Assembly (NCBI RefSeq): GCF_000263855.1
Contig: NZ_AJWX01000004.1
Coordinates: 186,001-250,000 of the forward strand
DNA: 64,000 nucleotides
Direction of reading: 5' to 3'
From: Pseudomonas sp. M47T1
GTDB lineage: Bacteria > Pseudomonadota > Gammaproteobacteria > Pseudomonadales > Pseudomonadaceae
The notes below the pieces were generated by a model, which saw nothing but the letters and a program-made list of their open reading frames with translations, ran no database searches and was not told the origin of the DNA. The translations under genes were made by a program, and so were the position numbers. Of this stretch, positions 1-9,286 are shown piece by piece (the stretch's first letter is position 1; the number at the start of each line of letters is the position of its first letter).

Positions 1-1285
1 CCTCGTTCACCGACAGAACCGCGTAGTCGCTGTCGAGAATGATGATGCCTTCGCTGGCGGCCTCAAACACCATGGCCGACAGGCGCTGATGGTCTTCATG
101 GGCCTTGCTGGCGCTGATATCGCGCCGCGTGCCGAGCATGCGCAGGACCTTGCCGCTTTCGGCCCGCTCCACGGCGCGACCGCGGTCTTCGATCCAGCGC
201 CAGCGCCCGTCGCTATGACGAATGCGGTACTCGATGCGGTAGTCCTCGGTACGCCCCTTCATGTGCTCGACCAGGGTGCGCTTGAGGTGCGGCAGGTCCT
301 CGGGGTGCAAACGCGGCTTGAGGTGGCGCAGCATGGCGGTCACGTATTCAGGGGCAAGGCCGAACAGCTCCTGAACGTGCGTGTGGTGCACCTCGTCCGA
401 CTGCAGGTCCCAGTCCCACAACCCCAGCTCACTGGCGTCCAGCGCCAGCGCCAGGCGGGCCTCGCTCTTGCTCAAGGCCTGGTTGGCCACGTCCAGCTCA
501 TGGCTGCGCTGGGCCACTCGGGTCTCCAGCCCCGCCTGCGCTTCGCGCAACTCGCTTTCCACGCGACGGCGCTGCTCCACTTCGCGGGCCAGCTCCTGGT
601 TGAGCCGCGCGCTGCCGCCCTGGGCCTGCTGCAAGTGCTCAATGAGCTCCTGATTCTGAAACCGCCGCAGCAACCCGCGCTCGATCAGGCGGTTGACCTG
701 CCAGGCCACCACCGACAGCGCCCCCAGCAGAATCAGCCCCAGCCAGCCCCAGCCGTGCTGCGCCCCACTGCCAATCAGAAACAGGCAGCCAATCGGCGGC
801 AACAGGCACGGCAGGGCGAAACTGAGGAAAGCCGGCAAGCTGACGGCGTAGGCGACGCTCGCCGACAAGGTGGCCGCGCCCAGCAGGCCAAACACCCAGG
901 CTTGCTGGACAAAACTGTCAGTGGGCACCAGCAGGGTCGCCGCACCCGCCAGCGTGAGGCCGCTGATGGCCGAGCCGAACAGAAACATGCGCAACCAGCT
1001 GGGATGAGCCTGGCGATCCGGTATGGCCGAATCGAAGGCTGCCACCTGAATGACCCGCATGGCCACCAGCGCAGTCAGCCATACCAGCCACACACTCACC
1101 AGCACGTAATGCTGCGGCTCCCACAACAGCCAGGCGCAGACCAGCCCGTTGAGCAGCATCAACAATGTTGGCAGCAAAGAGCCCTGATACAGCAGACGCG
1201 TGCGCTCGACCGCCAGTTGCGCGGCATATTTGCGACGGATGTCCCGTTGCCCCTCCATGGAAGCAGGACCTGTAGAAAGTGTCAT
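1..1285 (-). CDS. Membrane-anchored PAS-domain sensor protein, N-terminal part
   Basis: The frame is open from ATG at 1285 to the window edge, about 428 codons, so the C-terminus is missing. Residues ~30-190 are mostly hydrophobic and read as about five membrane helices. A Gln/Glu/Arg-rich coiled coil follows (~205-275). Then comes a PAS fold (~285-395) ending in the PAC-like stretch WRWIEDRGRAVE...GTRRDIS, and a second PAS begins at the edge. In Pseudomonas such architectures usually end in GGDEF/EAL (c-di-GMP turnover) or histidine kinase domains; which one applies here cannot be seen. It is divergent from uvrD with a 162-bp gap. An internal ATG at 1258 is an alternative start, since no strong ribosome binding site marks either. 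Confidence 0.8.
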   Translation of the reverse strand, partial: MTLSTGPASMEGQRDIRRKYAAQLAVERTRLLYQGSLLPTLLMLLNGLVCAWLLWEPQHYVLVSVWLVWLTALVAMRVIQVAAFDSAIPDRQAHPSWLRMFLFGSAISGLTLAGAATLLVPTDSFVQQAWVFGLLGAATLSASVAYAVSLPAFLSFALPCLLPPIGCLFLIGSGAQHGWGWLGLILLGALSVVAWQVNRLIERGLLRRFQNQELIEHLQQAQGGSARLNQELAREVEQRRRVESELREAQAGLETRVAQRSHELDVANQALSKSEARLALALDASELGLWDWDLQSDEVHHTHVQELFGLAPEYVTAMLRHLKPRLHPEDLPHLKRTLVEHMKGRTEDYRIEYRIRHSDGRWRWIEDRGRAVERAESGKVLRMLGTRRDISASKAHEDHQRLSAMVFEAASEGIIILDSDYAVLSVNE

Positions 1286-1447
1286 AGGCAGTATTCTTAT
1301 TAATGTGTTGAGCCTGAACGTGCACGGAGCATACACAAGCCCGATGCAGGGCCAAAGCCCTGCCGACCACGGATCGTCGGCGATCTTTTATCAACCGCTC
1401 GCACGCCGGGTTTGCTCCAATCTCGTCCAACACCCTAAAATGGACGG

Positions 1448-3631
1448 ATGCGCGATGACCTCTCCCTTCTGCTGAATTCCCTCAACGATGCCCAACGGCA
1501 GGCCGTAGCGGCCCCGGTTGGCCGTCAGTTGGTCCTGGCCGGTGCTGGCTCCGGTAAAACCCGAGTGCTGGTGCACCGTATCGCCTGGTTGATCCAGGTC
1601 GAACAGGCCTCACCCCACTCGATCCTGTCGGTGACCTTCACCAACAAGGCTGCTGCCGAGATGCGCCAGCGCATCGAGCAGTTGATGGGTATAAACCCGG
1701 CCGGCATGTGGGTGGGTACCTTCCACGGCCTGGCGCACCGCCTGCTGCGGGCCCATTGGCAGGAAGCGAACCTCAACCAGAATTTCCAGATCCTCGATAG
1801 CGATGACCAGCAGCGGCTGGTCAAGCGCGTGATCCGCGAGCTGGGCCTGGACGAACAGCGCTGGCCGGTACGCCAGGCACAATGGTTCATCAACGGCCAG
1901 AAGGACGAAGGCCTGCGCCCGCAACATATCCAGGCCAGCGGCGACCTGTTCCTGGGCACCATGAAGTCCATCTACGAAGCCTATGAGGCTGCCTGCGCCC
2001 GCGCCGGCGTGATCGACTTCTCCGAATTGCTGCTGCGCGCCCTGGACCTGTGGCGCGACAACCCCGGCCTGCTGCAACACTACCAGCGCCGTTTCCGCCA
2101 CCTGTTGGTGGACGAGTTCCAGGACACCAACGCCGTGCAGTACGCCTGGCTTCGCCTGCTGGCCAAGGGCGGTGACAGCCTGATGGTGGTGGGCGACGAC
2201 GACCAGTCGATTTATGGCTGGCGTGGCGCGAAAATCGAGAACATTCACCAGTACTCTGCCGACTTCCCCGATGTGGAAACCATCCGCCTGGAGCAGAACT
2301 ACCGCTCCACCGCCGGTATCCTCAAGGCTGCCAACGCCCTGATCGCCAACAATACCGGGCGCCTGGGCAAGGAGCTGTGGACCGACGGTGGCGACGGCGA
2401 GCCACTGAGCCTGTACGCCGCCTTCAACGAACACGACGAAGCGCGTTACGTGGTGGAAACCATCGAAGCGGCGATCAAGACCGGCATGTCGCGCAGCGAT
2501 ATCGCCATTCTGTACCGCTCCAACGCCCAGTCGCGGGTACTGGAAGAAGCCTTGCTGCGCGAGCGTATTCCTTACCGCATCTATGGCGGTCAACGCTTCT
2601 TCGAGCGCGCCGAAATCAAGAACGCCATGGCCTACCTGCGCGTGCTGGAAGGCCGTGGCAACGACTCCGCGCTGGAACGCATCATCAACGTGCCGCCCCG
2701 TGGCATCGGCGAGAAAACCGTCGAGGCCATCCGTGACCATGCCCGCCACTCCGAGATTTCCATGTGGGAATCCATGCGCCAGTTGGTGGCCAACAAAGGC
2801 CTGACCGGTCGCGCCGGCAATGCCCTGGGCGCATTCATGGAGCTGATCGAGAACCTGGCGGCCAAGGTCATGGAGATGCCCCTGCACCTGATGACCCAGA
2901 CGGTCATCGAGCAGTCGGGGCTGATCACTTATCACCAGGAAGAAAAAGGTGAAAAGGGTCAGGCACGGGTGGAAAACCTTGAGGAACTGGTCAGCGCCGC
3001 GCGCAACTTCGAAACATCCGAGGAAGACGAAGACCTGACGCCGTTGGCCGCGTTCCTGGGTCACGCCTCCCTTGAGGCCGGCGATACCCAGGCCGACGAG
3101 CATGAGGACAGCGTGCAACTGATGACTTTGCACAGCGCCAAGGGCCTGGAGTTCCCTCACGTGTTCCTGGTGGGCATGGAAGAGGGCCTGTTCCCGCACA
3201 AGATGAGCCTGGAAGAGCCCGGCCGCCTGGAAGAGGAGCGCCGCCTGGCCTACGTGGGCATCACCCGGGCCATGCAGCAACTGGTGATGACCTACGCCGA
3301 GACCCGCCGCCTGTATGGCAGCGAGACCTACAACAAGGTCTCGCGTTTCGTACGCGAGATTCCCGGTGGCCTGATTCAGGAAGTGCGCCTGTCCAACAGT
3401 GTCAGCCGCCCGTTCAGCTCGGGCCAGAAACAGAACTCCAGCAGCCTGTTTGGCGGTGCCAACATTCCCCAGACCGAGTTCAGCCTGGGCCAGCGCGTGC
3501 AGCATGCCGTGTTCGGCGAGGGCGTGATCCTCAACTTCGAAGGCTCGGGCGCCCAAGCCCGGGTGCAAGTCAACTTCAGCGAAGGCAGCAAGTGGCTGAT
3601 GATGGGCTACGCCAAGCTCGAAGCCCTCTGA
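1448..3631 (+). CDS. uvrD: DNA helicase II UvrD
   Basis: A superfamily 1A 3'-5' DNA helicase, 727 residues, the usual length for pseudomonad UvrD. It acts in nucleotide excision and mismatch repair by displacing nicked strands and protein filaments. Visible motifs are Walker A AGAGSGKT (31-38), motif II DEFQDTN, motif III GDDDQSIYGWRGA, motif V TLHSAKGLEFPHVF and motif VI EEERRLAYVGITRA. The C-terminal ~60 residues form the Tudor-like tail seen in UvrD/PcrA (RVQHAVFGEGVI...). The start MRDDLSLLLNSLN matches family N-termini. It is a single gene, followed by a hairpin at 3720. Confidence 0.97.
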   Translation: MRDDLSLLLNSLNDAQRQAVAAPVGRQLVLAGAGSGKTRVLVHRIAWLIQVEQASPHSILSVTFTNKAAAEMRQRIEQLMGINPAGMWVGTFHGLAHRLLRAHWQEANLNQNFQILDSDDQQRLVKRVIRELGLDEQRWPVRQAQWFINGQKDEGLRPQHIQASGDLFLGTMKSIYEAYEAACARAGVIDFSELLLRALDLWRDNPGLLQHYQRRFRHLLVDEFQDTNAVQYAWLRLLAKGGDSLMVVGDDDQSIYGWRGAKIENIHQYSADFPDVETIRLEQNYRSTAGILKAANALIANNTGRLGKELWTDGGDGEPLSLYAAFNEHDEARYVVETIEAAIKTGMSRSDIAILYRSNAQSRVLEEALLRERIPYRIYGGQRFFERAEIKNAMAYLRVLEGRGNDSALERIINVPPRGIGEKTVEAIRDHARHSEISMWESMRQLVANKGLTGRAGNALGAFMELIENLAAKVMEMPLHLMTQTVIEQSGLITYHQEEKGEKGQARVENLEELVSAARNFETSEEDEDLTPLAAFLGHASLEAGDTQADEHEDSVQLMTLHSAKGLEFPHVFLVGMEEGLFPHKMSLEEPGRLEEERRLAYVGITRAMQQLVMTYAETRRLYGSETYNKVSRFVREIPGGLIQEVRLSNSVSRPFSSGQKQNSSSLFGGANIPQTEFSLGQRVQHAVFGEGVILNFEGSGAQARVQVNFSEGSKWLMMGYAKLEAL

Positions 3632-3719
3632 CGCCCTGTGGCAGCGGCGCAAGCCGCGTCACGGACGCACAGCAAACCTGTAGGCTGCCACCAGGCCGGA
3701 GCTGCCGCCAAGCTGCGAA

Positions 3720-3736
3720 GGCCCGCACAGCGGGCC
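3720..3736 (+). terminator. GC-rich hairpin downstream of uvrD
   Basis: A stem GGCCCGC / GCGGGCC with loop ACA lies ~90 bp past the uvrD stop. There is no T-run, so it may be a weak terminator or a dispersed palindromic unit. The same 17-bp hairpin recurs at 61823-61839. Confidence 0.45.
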
Positions 3737-3881
3737 TGCAACGCCTGCAGCGGGCGGGTCAGACGTACCCCATCACGCGTGTTCATTTCGCTCGGTAAAA
3801 GCTCGAAACATTATGTCACTGGCCATGACCTGACCATCTGTGCAACATGGCAGCAGTGCAATCCACACACGGGAATTCCCT

Positions 3882-4730
3882 ATGCAACGTTTTCTTAGCA
3901 TCGCCCTTGCGCTGTGCATCGGCCTGACGATGAGCATCGACGCTCATGCCAAGCGCTTCGGCGGTGGCAAGTCGTTCGGCAACGCGCCAACGCATCAGTC
4001 GGTCACCCCATCGCCTTCCGGCGCCGCTGGCGCAGGTGCTGCCGCCGCAGCCGGTCGTGCAGCCCCGGCCGCAGGCGGCGCCTCGCGCTGGCTTGGCCCG
4101 CTGGCCGGTATCGCCGCAGGCGGCCTGCTGGCGTCCATGTTCATGGGCGGAGGCTTCCAGGGCATGCAGATCTTCGACATCCTGATCATGGCGGTCATCG
4201 CCTTCGTGATCTTCCGCTTCATCGCCGCCCGTCGACGCAAGCAACAGGAGCACATGGCCCCGGCCGGCGCGCCGTTCCAGCGTGAAGCCTTCGAGCAGCC
4301 TGCGCAGCCGATCTTTGGCAGCTCCGGCGGCCAGCCTGTGCGCCCGGTGATCCACGCCCCGGCCTGGTTCAACGAGCAGAGCTTCCTGGCCGCTGCCCGC
4401 AGCCACTTCGAAGCGCTGCAGCAGCACTGGGACGCCAACGAGATGGACAAGATCGCCGAGTTCGTCACCCCGCAAATGCTGCAGTTCCTGCGTCAGGAAC
4501 GCGCCAGCCTGGGCGACGGCTTCCAGTCCACCTTCATCGACAACCTGCAGGTGCAACTCGATGGCGTGGACGACCGAGCCGACAAGACCATCGCCACGCT
4601 GACCTTCAGCGGTGTGTCCAAGAACTCGCGCTTCGACCAGGGCGAAGCCTTCAGCGAAAGCTGGAACATGGAACGCCCGCAGGGTGACAACCAGCCTTGG
4701 CTGATTGCCGGGATTCGCCAGAACGGCTAA
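3882..4730 (+). CDS. Tim44-domain secreted/membrane protein
   Basis: The protein has 282 residues from ATG 3882, chosen because it opens directly on a signal peptide (MQRFLSIALALCIGLTMSIDAHA). An Ala/Gly/Pro-rich low-complexity stretch follows (~40-75), then a hydrophobic segment around GLLASMFMGGGFQGMQIFDILIMAVIAFVIFRFI. The C-terminal half (~165-282) is a Tim44-like domain (AAARSHFEALQQHWDANEMDKI...TFSGVSKNSR). Bacterial Tim44-domain proteins are widespread and poorly characterised. The fold resembles NTF2, and the mitochondrial relative helps tether the import motor; whether that role carries over is unknown. It is a single-gene unit with its own terminator at 4754. Confidence 0.85.
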   Translation: MQRFLSIALALCIGLTMSIDAHAKRFGGGKSFGNAPTHQSVTPSPSGAAGAGAAAAAGRAAPAAGGASRWLGPLAGIAAGGLLASMFMGGGFQGMQIFDILIMAVIAFVIFRFIAARRRKQQEHMAPAGAPFQREAFEQPAQPIFGSSGGQPVRPVIHAPAWFNEQSFLAAARSHFEALQQHWDANEMDKIAEFVTPQMLQFLRQERASLGDGFQSTFIDNLQVQLDGVDDRADKTIATLTFSGVSKNSRFDQGEAFSESWNMERPQGDNQPWLIAGIRQNG

Positions 4731-4753
4731 TCCAAAGGTATTGCACACCCGAA

Positions 4754-4776
4754 CCCCGGCACTCGCCGGGGTTTTT
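4754..4776 (+). terminator. Rho-independent terminator
   Basis: A 7-bp stem CCCCGGC/GCCGGGG with loop ACTC is followed by five T, starting 23 bp after the stop of the Tim44-domain gene. Confidence 0.9.
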
Positions 4777-4849
4777 CATTTTTAACATTGCGAAAATATC
4801 CAGCTAATGTATAAACCGCACCGCGCAATTCGCTGAGAGGAAACACACC

Positions 4850-5257
4850 GTGGAAGAAGTGATCGAACAACTCCGGGAAGCCAATGAACCGGTACCCGTT
4901 CCACTCGAGTTGCCCGATGAGGACCAACTGGTTGAGGTCGAAGAACAACTGTTCATCAACATCCCGTTCGTCTTCAAGGAGTTCCTGCTGACCGTTAGCG
5001 ACGTTGTCTACGGCAGCCTGGAGCCGGTAACCGTTACCGACCCGCAATCGCACACCTACCTGCCGGAAGTCGCGGCCACGGCCTGGGACCAGGGCGTACC
5101 CCGCGAGCTGATCCCCATCTGCCAGGACGGTGACGACTACTACTGCGTCGAAGAAGATGGCACCGTGGTGTTGTGGTCGGCGGAAGAAGAGTTGGTGACC
5201 GAAGAAAGCTGGGAATCGGTATGGCACTGGGCGCGGGACGTTTGGCTGGAAAGCTGA
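4850..5257 (+). CDS. SMI1/KNR4 family protein
   Basis: A very acidic protein of 135 residues starting at GTG 4850, preceded by GAGAGG at good spacing. The core LPEDEDQLVEVEEQLFINIPFVFKEFLLTVSD-like pattern and the later PICQDGDDYYCV...VVLWSAEE follow the SMI1/KNR4 (SUKH) fold signature. In bacteria the SUKH superfamily includes many immunity proteins of polymorphic toxins, but also solitary housekeeping members. No toxin gene lies next to it, so I do not call it an immunity protein. Neighbours on both sides are core genes, which suggests it is a conserved chromosomal member. Confidence 0.8.
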   Translation: MEEVIEQLREANEPVPVPLELPDEDQLVEVEEQLFINIPFVFKEFLLTVSDVVYGSLEPVTVTDPQSHTYLPEVAATAWDQGVPRELIPICQDGDDYYCVEEDGTVVLWSAEEELVTEESWESVWHWARDVWLES

Positions 5258-5299
5258 TACCCACCTTTAGCCGCTGCCGCAAGGCTGCGCTGGCCCTGA

Positions 5300-5325
5300 C
5301 ATTCACTGAAAATTTTCAGCGAATG
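5300..5325. terminator. Inverted repeat between convergent genes
   Basis: A 26-bp interrupted palindrome: arms CATTC/GAATG flank the symmetric core CTGAAAA/TTTTCAG with one mismatch. It lies between the SMI1/KNR4 gene and the antiporter gene, which converge. A bidirectional terminator role is plausible because the arms carry A and T runs. Confidence 0.5.
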
Positions 5326-5353
5326 GCAGGCCTGGCGCAGGCCACGATTTCTT

Positions 5354-7111
5354 TCAGTGGCTTTCCTGGTTGTTGCCCAGGGTTTCCAGCAGGGCGACCT
5401 GCATGCGCGTATGCACCCGTATGAACCAGCGCCACAGCACCGCAGCTACGCCCGCTGCTACCAACCCCACCAACACCAGCAACTCGCTGGTGGGCAGGAT
5501 GCTGGCCGACAGCGCCGCCAGCAGCAGAAAAATGACCAGCAGTGACACCAGCGGGATCACCTCGGCGATCACCCGTCGAACCCGTGCGGTATGACGCCCG
5601 GCCATATCCGGCTTCACCCCCATCTCCGCCAATAGCATCGACAGCGCCTTGAGCTTGCGGTACGCAGCAATCAGGAATGCCAGCGACAGCAGCAGCGCCG
5701 CGCCCCAGATCAATGCATTGTGCCAGCGCGGCTCATGGACCCACTGTGCAAGGTACGGCGCAATACGGCCGGCGAAATAGCCCGCGCTGAAGAAAATCGC
5801 CATGACCAGCGCCAGGTTGATCCCCACCTGCAACAGGATGCGTCGAATCATGGACGCCAGCAACGCACCCTGCCCTTGCGGCTGGATGCTGCGCAGCCAC
5901 TCCCCGTACAGGCCAAAAACCCGCCCCACGCGCACCGGCATCAAGCCCGCGAGCCGCGCAGACAGAGGGTCGGCCGCGCGAATCAGGTAGGGCGTGGATA
6001 ACGTGGTCAGCGCCGACACAGCCACCGCTACCGGATAAAGGAAGTCACTGGTGACCTGCAGGGTCATGCCCAACGCGGCGATGATGAATGAAAACTCGCC
6101 AATCTGCGACAGCCCCATCCCCACCCTCAGGGACGTACACCCGTCATTGCCTGCGATGAACGCCCCCAGGCCGCAGGACACCATCTTGCCTACCACCACC
6201 GCCACCGTAATGACCGCGATGGGCCAGGCGTACTCGACCAGTATCGAAGGGTCGATCATCAGGCCGATGGCAACGAAGAAGATGGCACTGAACATGTCGC
6301 GAATGGGTTCGATCAACCGCTCTATCTTCAGCAATTGCCGAGACTCGGCCATGATCGCGCCAATCAGGAAGGCACCCAGCACCATGCTGTACTCAAGCTT
6401 CACCACCAGCAGGCAGAACCCGAAACACAACCCCAGCACCGTGACCAACAGCATCTCGTTGCTCTCGAAACGGGCCACGTAAGCCAGCAGCCGGGGCACC
6501 AGCAGAATACCGACCACCAGGGCAACGATCATGAACAACGACAGCTTCCCCACTGTGGAAAACACTTCGCCAGAACTGACCGTACCGCTGACCGCAATGC
6601 CCGACAGCAACGCGATAATGCCAATGCCCAGGATGTCCTCGACAATCAATACGCCGAATATCAATTGCGCGAAGCGCTGATTCTTCATCTTCAGGTCGTT
6701 CAGCGCCTTGACGATGATAGTGGTGGAGGAAATGGCCAGGATGGCGCCCAGGAACAGTGAATCCATGGTGCTCCACCCGAACCAGCGGCCAATTTCGTAA
6801 CCGATCCAGATCATCAGCACGATTTCAAGAAACGCGGCGATGAAGGCCGTGGCGCCAACCTTGAACAACTTGCGCAGGCTGAACTCCAGCCCCAGGCAGA
6901 ACATCAGGAAAATCACCCCCAGTTCGGCGAGTGTCTTGATGGTGTCTTCGTCATGAATAAGGCCAAACGGCGGGGTGTGTGGGCCAATCAGGAAGCCGGC
7001 AACGATGTACCCCAGCACCACGGGCTGGCGCAATCGATGGAATATCACCGTGACCACTCCGGCTATCAGCATGATCACGGCCAGATCCTGAATGAAACTG
7101 ATGGCATGCAT
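5354..7111 (-). CDS. CPA2 family monovalent cation:proton antiporter (KefB/YbaL-like)
   Basis: The protein has 585 residues from ATG 7111 (MHAISFIQDLAVIML), preceded by AGGAG nine bases upstream; an in-frame ATG 81 bases further up lacks such a site. About a dozen hydrophobic helices cover residues 1-~390, with the Na+/H+ exchanger signature (GYIVAGFLIGPHTP, FCLGLEFSL, GAFLIGAIMAESRQ). The C-terminal part has further membrane helices (RILLQVGINLALVMAIFFSAGYF) rather than the TrkA-N nucleotide-binding domain of KefB/KefC. A K+ or Na+ for H+ exchanger of the inner membrane is expected; substrate and gating ligand cannot be read from sequence. Confidence 0.88.
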   Translation of the reverse strand: MHAISFIQDLAVIMLIAGVVTVIFHRLRQPVVLGYIVAGFLIGPHTPPFGLIHDEDTIKTLAELGVIFLMFCLGLEFSLRKLFKVGATAFIAAFLEIVLMIWIGYEIGRWFGWSTMDSLFLGAILAISSTTIIVKALNDLKMKNQRFAQLIFGVLIVEDILGIGIIALLSGIAVSGTVSSGEVFSTVGKLSLFMIVALVVGILLVPRLLAYVARFESNEMLLVTVLGLCFGFCLLVVKLEYSMVLGAFLIGAIMAESRQLLKIERLIEPIRDMFSAIFFVAIGLMIDPSILVEYAWPIAVITVAVVVGKMVSCGLGAFIAGNDGCTSLRVGMGLSQIGEFSFIIAALGMTLQVTSDFLYPVAVAVSALTTLSTPYLIRAADPLSARLAGLMPVRVGRVFGLYGEWLRSIQPQGQGALLASMIRRILLQVGINLALVMAIFFSAGYFAGRIAPYLAQWVHEPRWHNALIWGAALLLSLAFLIAAYRKLKALSMLLAEMGVKPDMAGRHTARVRRVIAEVIPLVSLLVIFLLLAALSASILPTSELLVLVGLVAAGVAAVLWRWFIRVHTRMQVALLETLGNNQESH

Positions 7112-7349
7112 GGGGTCCGGCTCCTGTTCACGGTGTAACATCTCAATTCTGAGGTTAACACCGTGAAACCAGCGGAAATGCCGACGTAACAAGTGGAAAC
7201 AGATCTATCGCGCCGACGGCACGCAAGCCGCACCGGCTGTGACGTTCAGCCAGCGACCAACGTCCCGAAAGAGTGGGATTTTGTCCAAGCGGGTAAGCGC
7301 CAGGATAGGTGACGCCCCTTTACTACAGCAACATTACCGTGAGCGCACT

Positions 7350-7838
7350 ATGGAACCCGGAAACGCCCAGTTGTCGATGACTGTTCTGATGACCCCGGAC
7401 ATGGCCAACTTTTCTGGCAATGTGCACGGCGGCACATTGCTCAAATACCTCGACGAAGTCGCCTACGCCTGCGCCAGCCGCTACGCCGGTCGCTATGTGG
7501 TGACGCTGTCGGTAGACCAGGTGATCTTTCGCGAGCCGATTCACGTCGGCGAGCTAGTGACCTTCCTGGCATCGGTGAACTACACCGGCAATACCTCCAT
7601 GGAGGTAGGCATCAAGGTGGTCACGGAAAACATCCGTGAGCGCTCGGTGCGCCACACCAACAGCTGCTTCTTCACTATGGTGGCGGTCGACGACCAGCGC
7701 AAGCCAGCCCAGGTACCGCGCCTGGAACCGCAGAACAGCGAAGAGAAACGCCGTTTTGTCCAGGCCCAGCAGCGCCGCCAGATCCGCCAAGAGCTGGAAA
7801 AGCGTTACCAGGACATCAAGGACGACGACGGTATCTGA
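7350..7838 (+). CDS. Acyl-CoA thioesterase (hotdog fold, YciA/BACH type)
   Basis: The protein has 162 residues from ATG 7350 (MEPGNAQLSMTVLMTPDMANFSGNVHGG). The motif NVHGGTLLKYLDEVAYACASRY is the hotdog-helix signature with the catalytic Asp/Glu of YciA-type thioesterases, and VVTLSVDQVIFREPIHVGELV is the central strand region. These enzymes hydrolyse acyl-CoAs to free acid and CoA in the cytoplasm. The C-terminal ~35 residues are charged and helical (QQRRQIRQELEKRY). A longer frame begins at 7239, but its extra residues match nothing in the family. It converges on pdxY with a shared terminator. Confidence 0.92.
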   Translation: MEPGNAQLSMTVLMTPDMANFSGNVHGGTLLKYLDEVAYACASRYAGRYVVTLSVDQVIFREPIHVGELVTFLASVNYTGNTSMEVGIKVVTENIRERSVRHTNSCFFTMVAVDDQRKPAQVPRLEPQNSEEKRRFVQAQQRRQIRQELEKRYQDIKDDDGI

Positions 7839-7842
7839 CGGC

Positions 7843-7868
7843 TAGCCGCTGCCGACAGGCTGCGGCTA
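7843..7868. terminator. Bidirectional hairpin between thioesterase and pdxY
   Basis: A stem TAGCCGC-T-GCC / GGC-T-GCGGCTA with loop GACA lies in the 42-bp gap between two convergent genes. The position supports transcription termination in both directions; T-runs are weak. Confidence 0.6.
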
Positions 7869-7880
7869 CCGGGTTTGCTG

Positions 7881-8753
7881 TCAGACCGCCAGGCGCTGCG
7901 CTTCAAAGCGCAGCCGTGGGTGCACGATGCGGTCTTGGGCCCGCACCAGCTCCAGCTCGTAGCTGGCGCAGGCCTGGGTTTCCAGCAGCACTTCATGCAC
8001 TGCGGCAGCAGCAAATTCGAAGGCCGCGACCTGGTTGTCGCCCAACAGCAGGCGTGCCAGGAACAAGCCCGACGTCAGGTCACCCACGCCCACTGGCTGG
8101 CGCGGAAAGGCCAGCAGCGGACGGCGCAGGTGCCAGTTGCCTTCGGCTGTAACCAGCAGCATTTCAAAGTCTTCGGCAGCCTTGCCGGGGTACGCCAGGT
8201 GCTTGACCAGCACAGCCTTGGGCCCAAGCGCCAGCAGCGACCGGGCCATGCCAACGCAATCTTCCAGCGACTGCGCCAGGCGCCCACAGAAGGTGTTGAG
8301 CTCCAGCTGGTTGGGGCACAGCAGGTCCGCTATGGCCACCGCTTCGTTGAGCAGGAAGTCACTGACTTCGGCCGGCACGATGCAACCCTTCTCCGGGTGG
8401 CCCATCACCGGATCACACAGGTAAAGCGCGTGCGGGTTGGCCGCCTTTACCTTACGCACCACCTCAAGAATGGCACGCCCCTGGGCCGCACTGCCCAGGT
8501 AGCCGCTGAGCACCGCATCGCAGTTACCCAGCTCACCAATCGTCGCAATCCCGTCAACCAGCGCGGGAATTTGCGTTGGCGCCAACACTTCTCCCGCCCA
8601 CTGGCCATACTGAGTGTGGTTGGAGAACTGCACCGTGTTCAACGGCCATACGTTGACCCCCACGCGTTGCATGGGGAACACCGCGGCGCCGTTGCCCGCA
8701 TGGCCAAAAACCACGTGAGACTGGATGGCAAGCAGGTGTGGAGTACGTTTCAT
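7881..8753 (-). CDS. pdxY: Pyridoxal kinase PdxY
   Basis: The protein has 290 residues, the normal length. It phosphorylates pyridoxal to pyridoxal 5'-phosphate in the vitamin B6 salvage pathway. Family features are the N-terminal [37 protein letters not shown], the substrate/ATP region CDPVMGH, the segment [11 protein letters not shown], and the ribokinase-type catalytic loop [17 protein letters not shown] carrying the conserved GxGD aspartate. It is monocistronic and divergent from the DUF3301 gene. Confidence 0.95.
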   Translation of the reverse strand: MKRTPHLLAIQSHVVFGHAGNGAAVFPMQRVGVNVWPLNTVQFSNHTQYGQWAGEVLAPTQIPALVDGIATIGELGNCDAVLSGYLGSAAQGRAILEVVRKVKAANPHALYLCDPVMGHPEKGCIVPAEVSDFLLNEAVAIADLLCPNQLELNTFCGRLAQSLEDCVGMARSLLALGPKAVLVKHLAYPGKAAEDFEMLLVTAEGNWHLRRPLLAFPRQPVGVGDLTSGLFLARLLLGDNQVAAFEFAAAAVHEVLLETQACASYELELVRAQDRIVHPRLRFEAQRLAV

Positions 8754-8869
8754 GCAAATATCCCGCAGCGGTGACTGATTTTCGAGGGCGCAGTATGGCG
8801 CTAAATGGCGTCTGTACGACAGACCGAAGTCGCAGTTAAGCTGGGCACACTTAGTTGGAGCATTCCTCG

Positions 8870-9259
8870 ATGTTTACCCTCGGAAATCTGTTTGTGCTGA
8901 TGGTGCTGGGCGCGGGCGCTGCCTGGCTGTGGCATAACCATGGCCTGCGTGAGCGCGCGCTGGCACGGGTCAAGCAGCACTGCGCCAAGCTGGACCTGGA
9001 ACTGCTGGATGAGAACGTGGCGTTCAAGCGCTTCGGGTTCGTGCGTGACGCCAATGGCCGCCGCCGCTTCGCGCGGGTGTATACCTTCGAATTCACGGTC
9101 ACCGGCGAGCAGCGCCACCCCGGCACCATTACCCAATTCGGCGGCCATGCGGTACAAATCGAGCTGGCGCCCTACCCGTTCGAGATCAAGACTCACCCCA
9201 CTGCCGAGGTGATCGAAATGGACCAGTGGCGCCAAGAGCACAAACGCTGGCGGCCTTGA
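8870..9259 (+). CDS. DUF3301 family inner-membrane protein
   Basis: The protein has 129 residues from ATG 8870, chosen because TTGGAG lies upstream at correct spacing. One N-terminal membrane helix ([20 protein letters not shown]) is followed by a soluble domain with [20 protein letters not shown] and an end rich in Trp/His. This is the DUF3301 pattern, conserved in gammaproteobacteria with no known function. It converges with the cobW-like gene. Confidence 0.85.
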   Translation: MFTLGNLFVLMVLGAGAAWLWHNHGLRERALARVKQHCAKLDLELLDENVAFKRFGFVRDANGRRRFARVYTFEFTVTGEQRHPGTITQFGGHAVQIELAPYPFEIKTHPTAEVIEMDQWRQEHKRWRP

Positions 9260-9265
9260 GGTAGG

Positions 9266-9286
9266 CGCCGCCGACAGGCGGCGTTT
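9266..9286. terminator. GC-rich terminator between DUF3301 gene and cobW-like gene
   Basis: A 7-bp perfect stem CGCCGCC/GGCGGCG with loop GACA is followed by TTT. It sits in the 25-bp gap between convergent genes and overlaps the end of the cobW-like reading frame by two bases. Confidence 0.7.

Noticed and set aside
1610-3652. Long open frame (680 codons) antisense to uvrD
   Set aside because: A high-GC shadow frame; uvrD has all helicase motifs, while the antisense translation has no coherent domain.
4850-5257. SMI1/KNR4 protein as a toxin immunity gene
   Set aside because: No toxin, Rhs or secretion gene is adjacent, and the neighbours are core chromosome genes.
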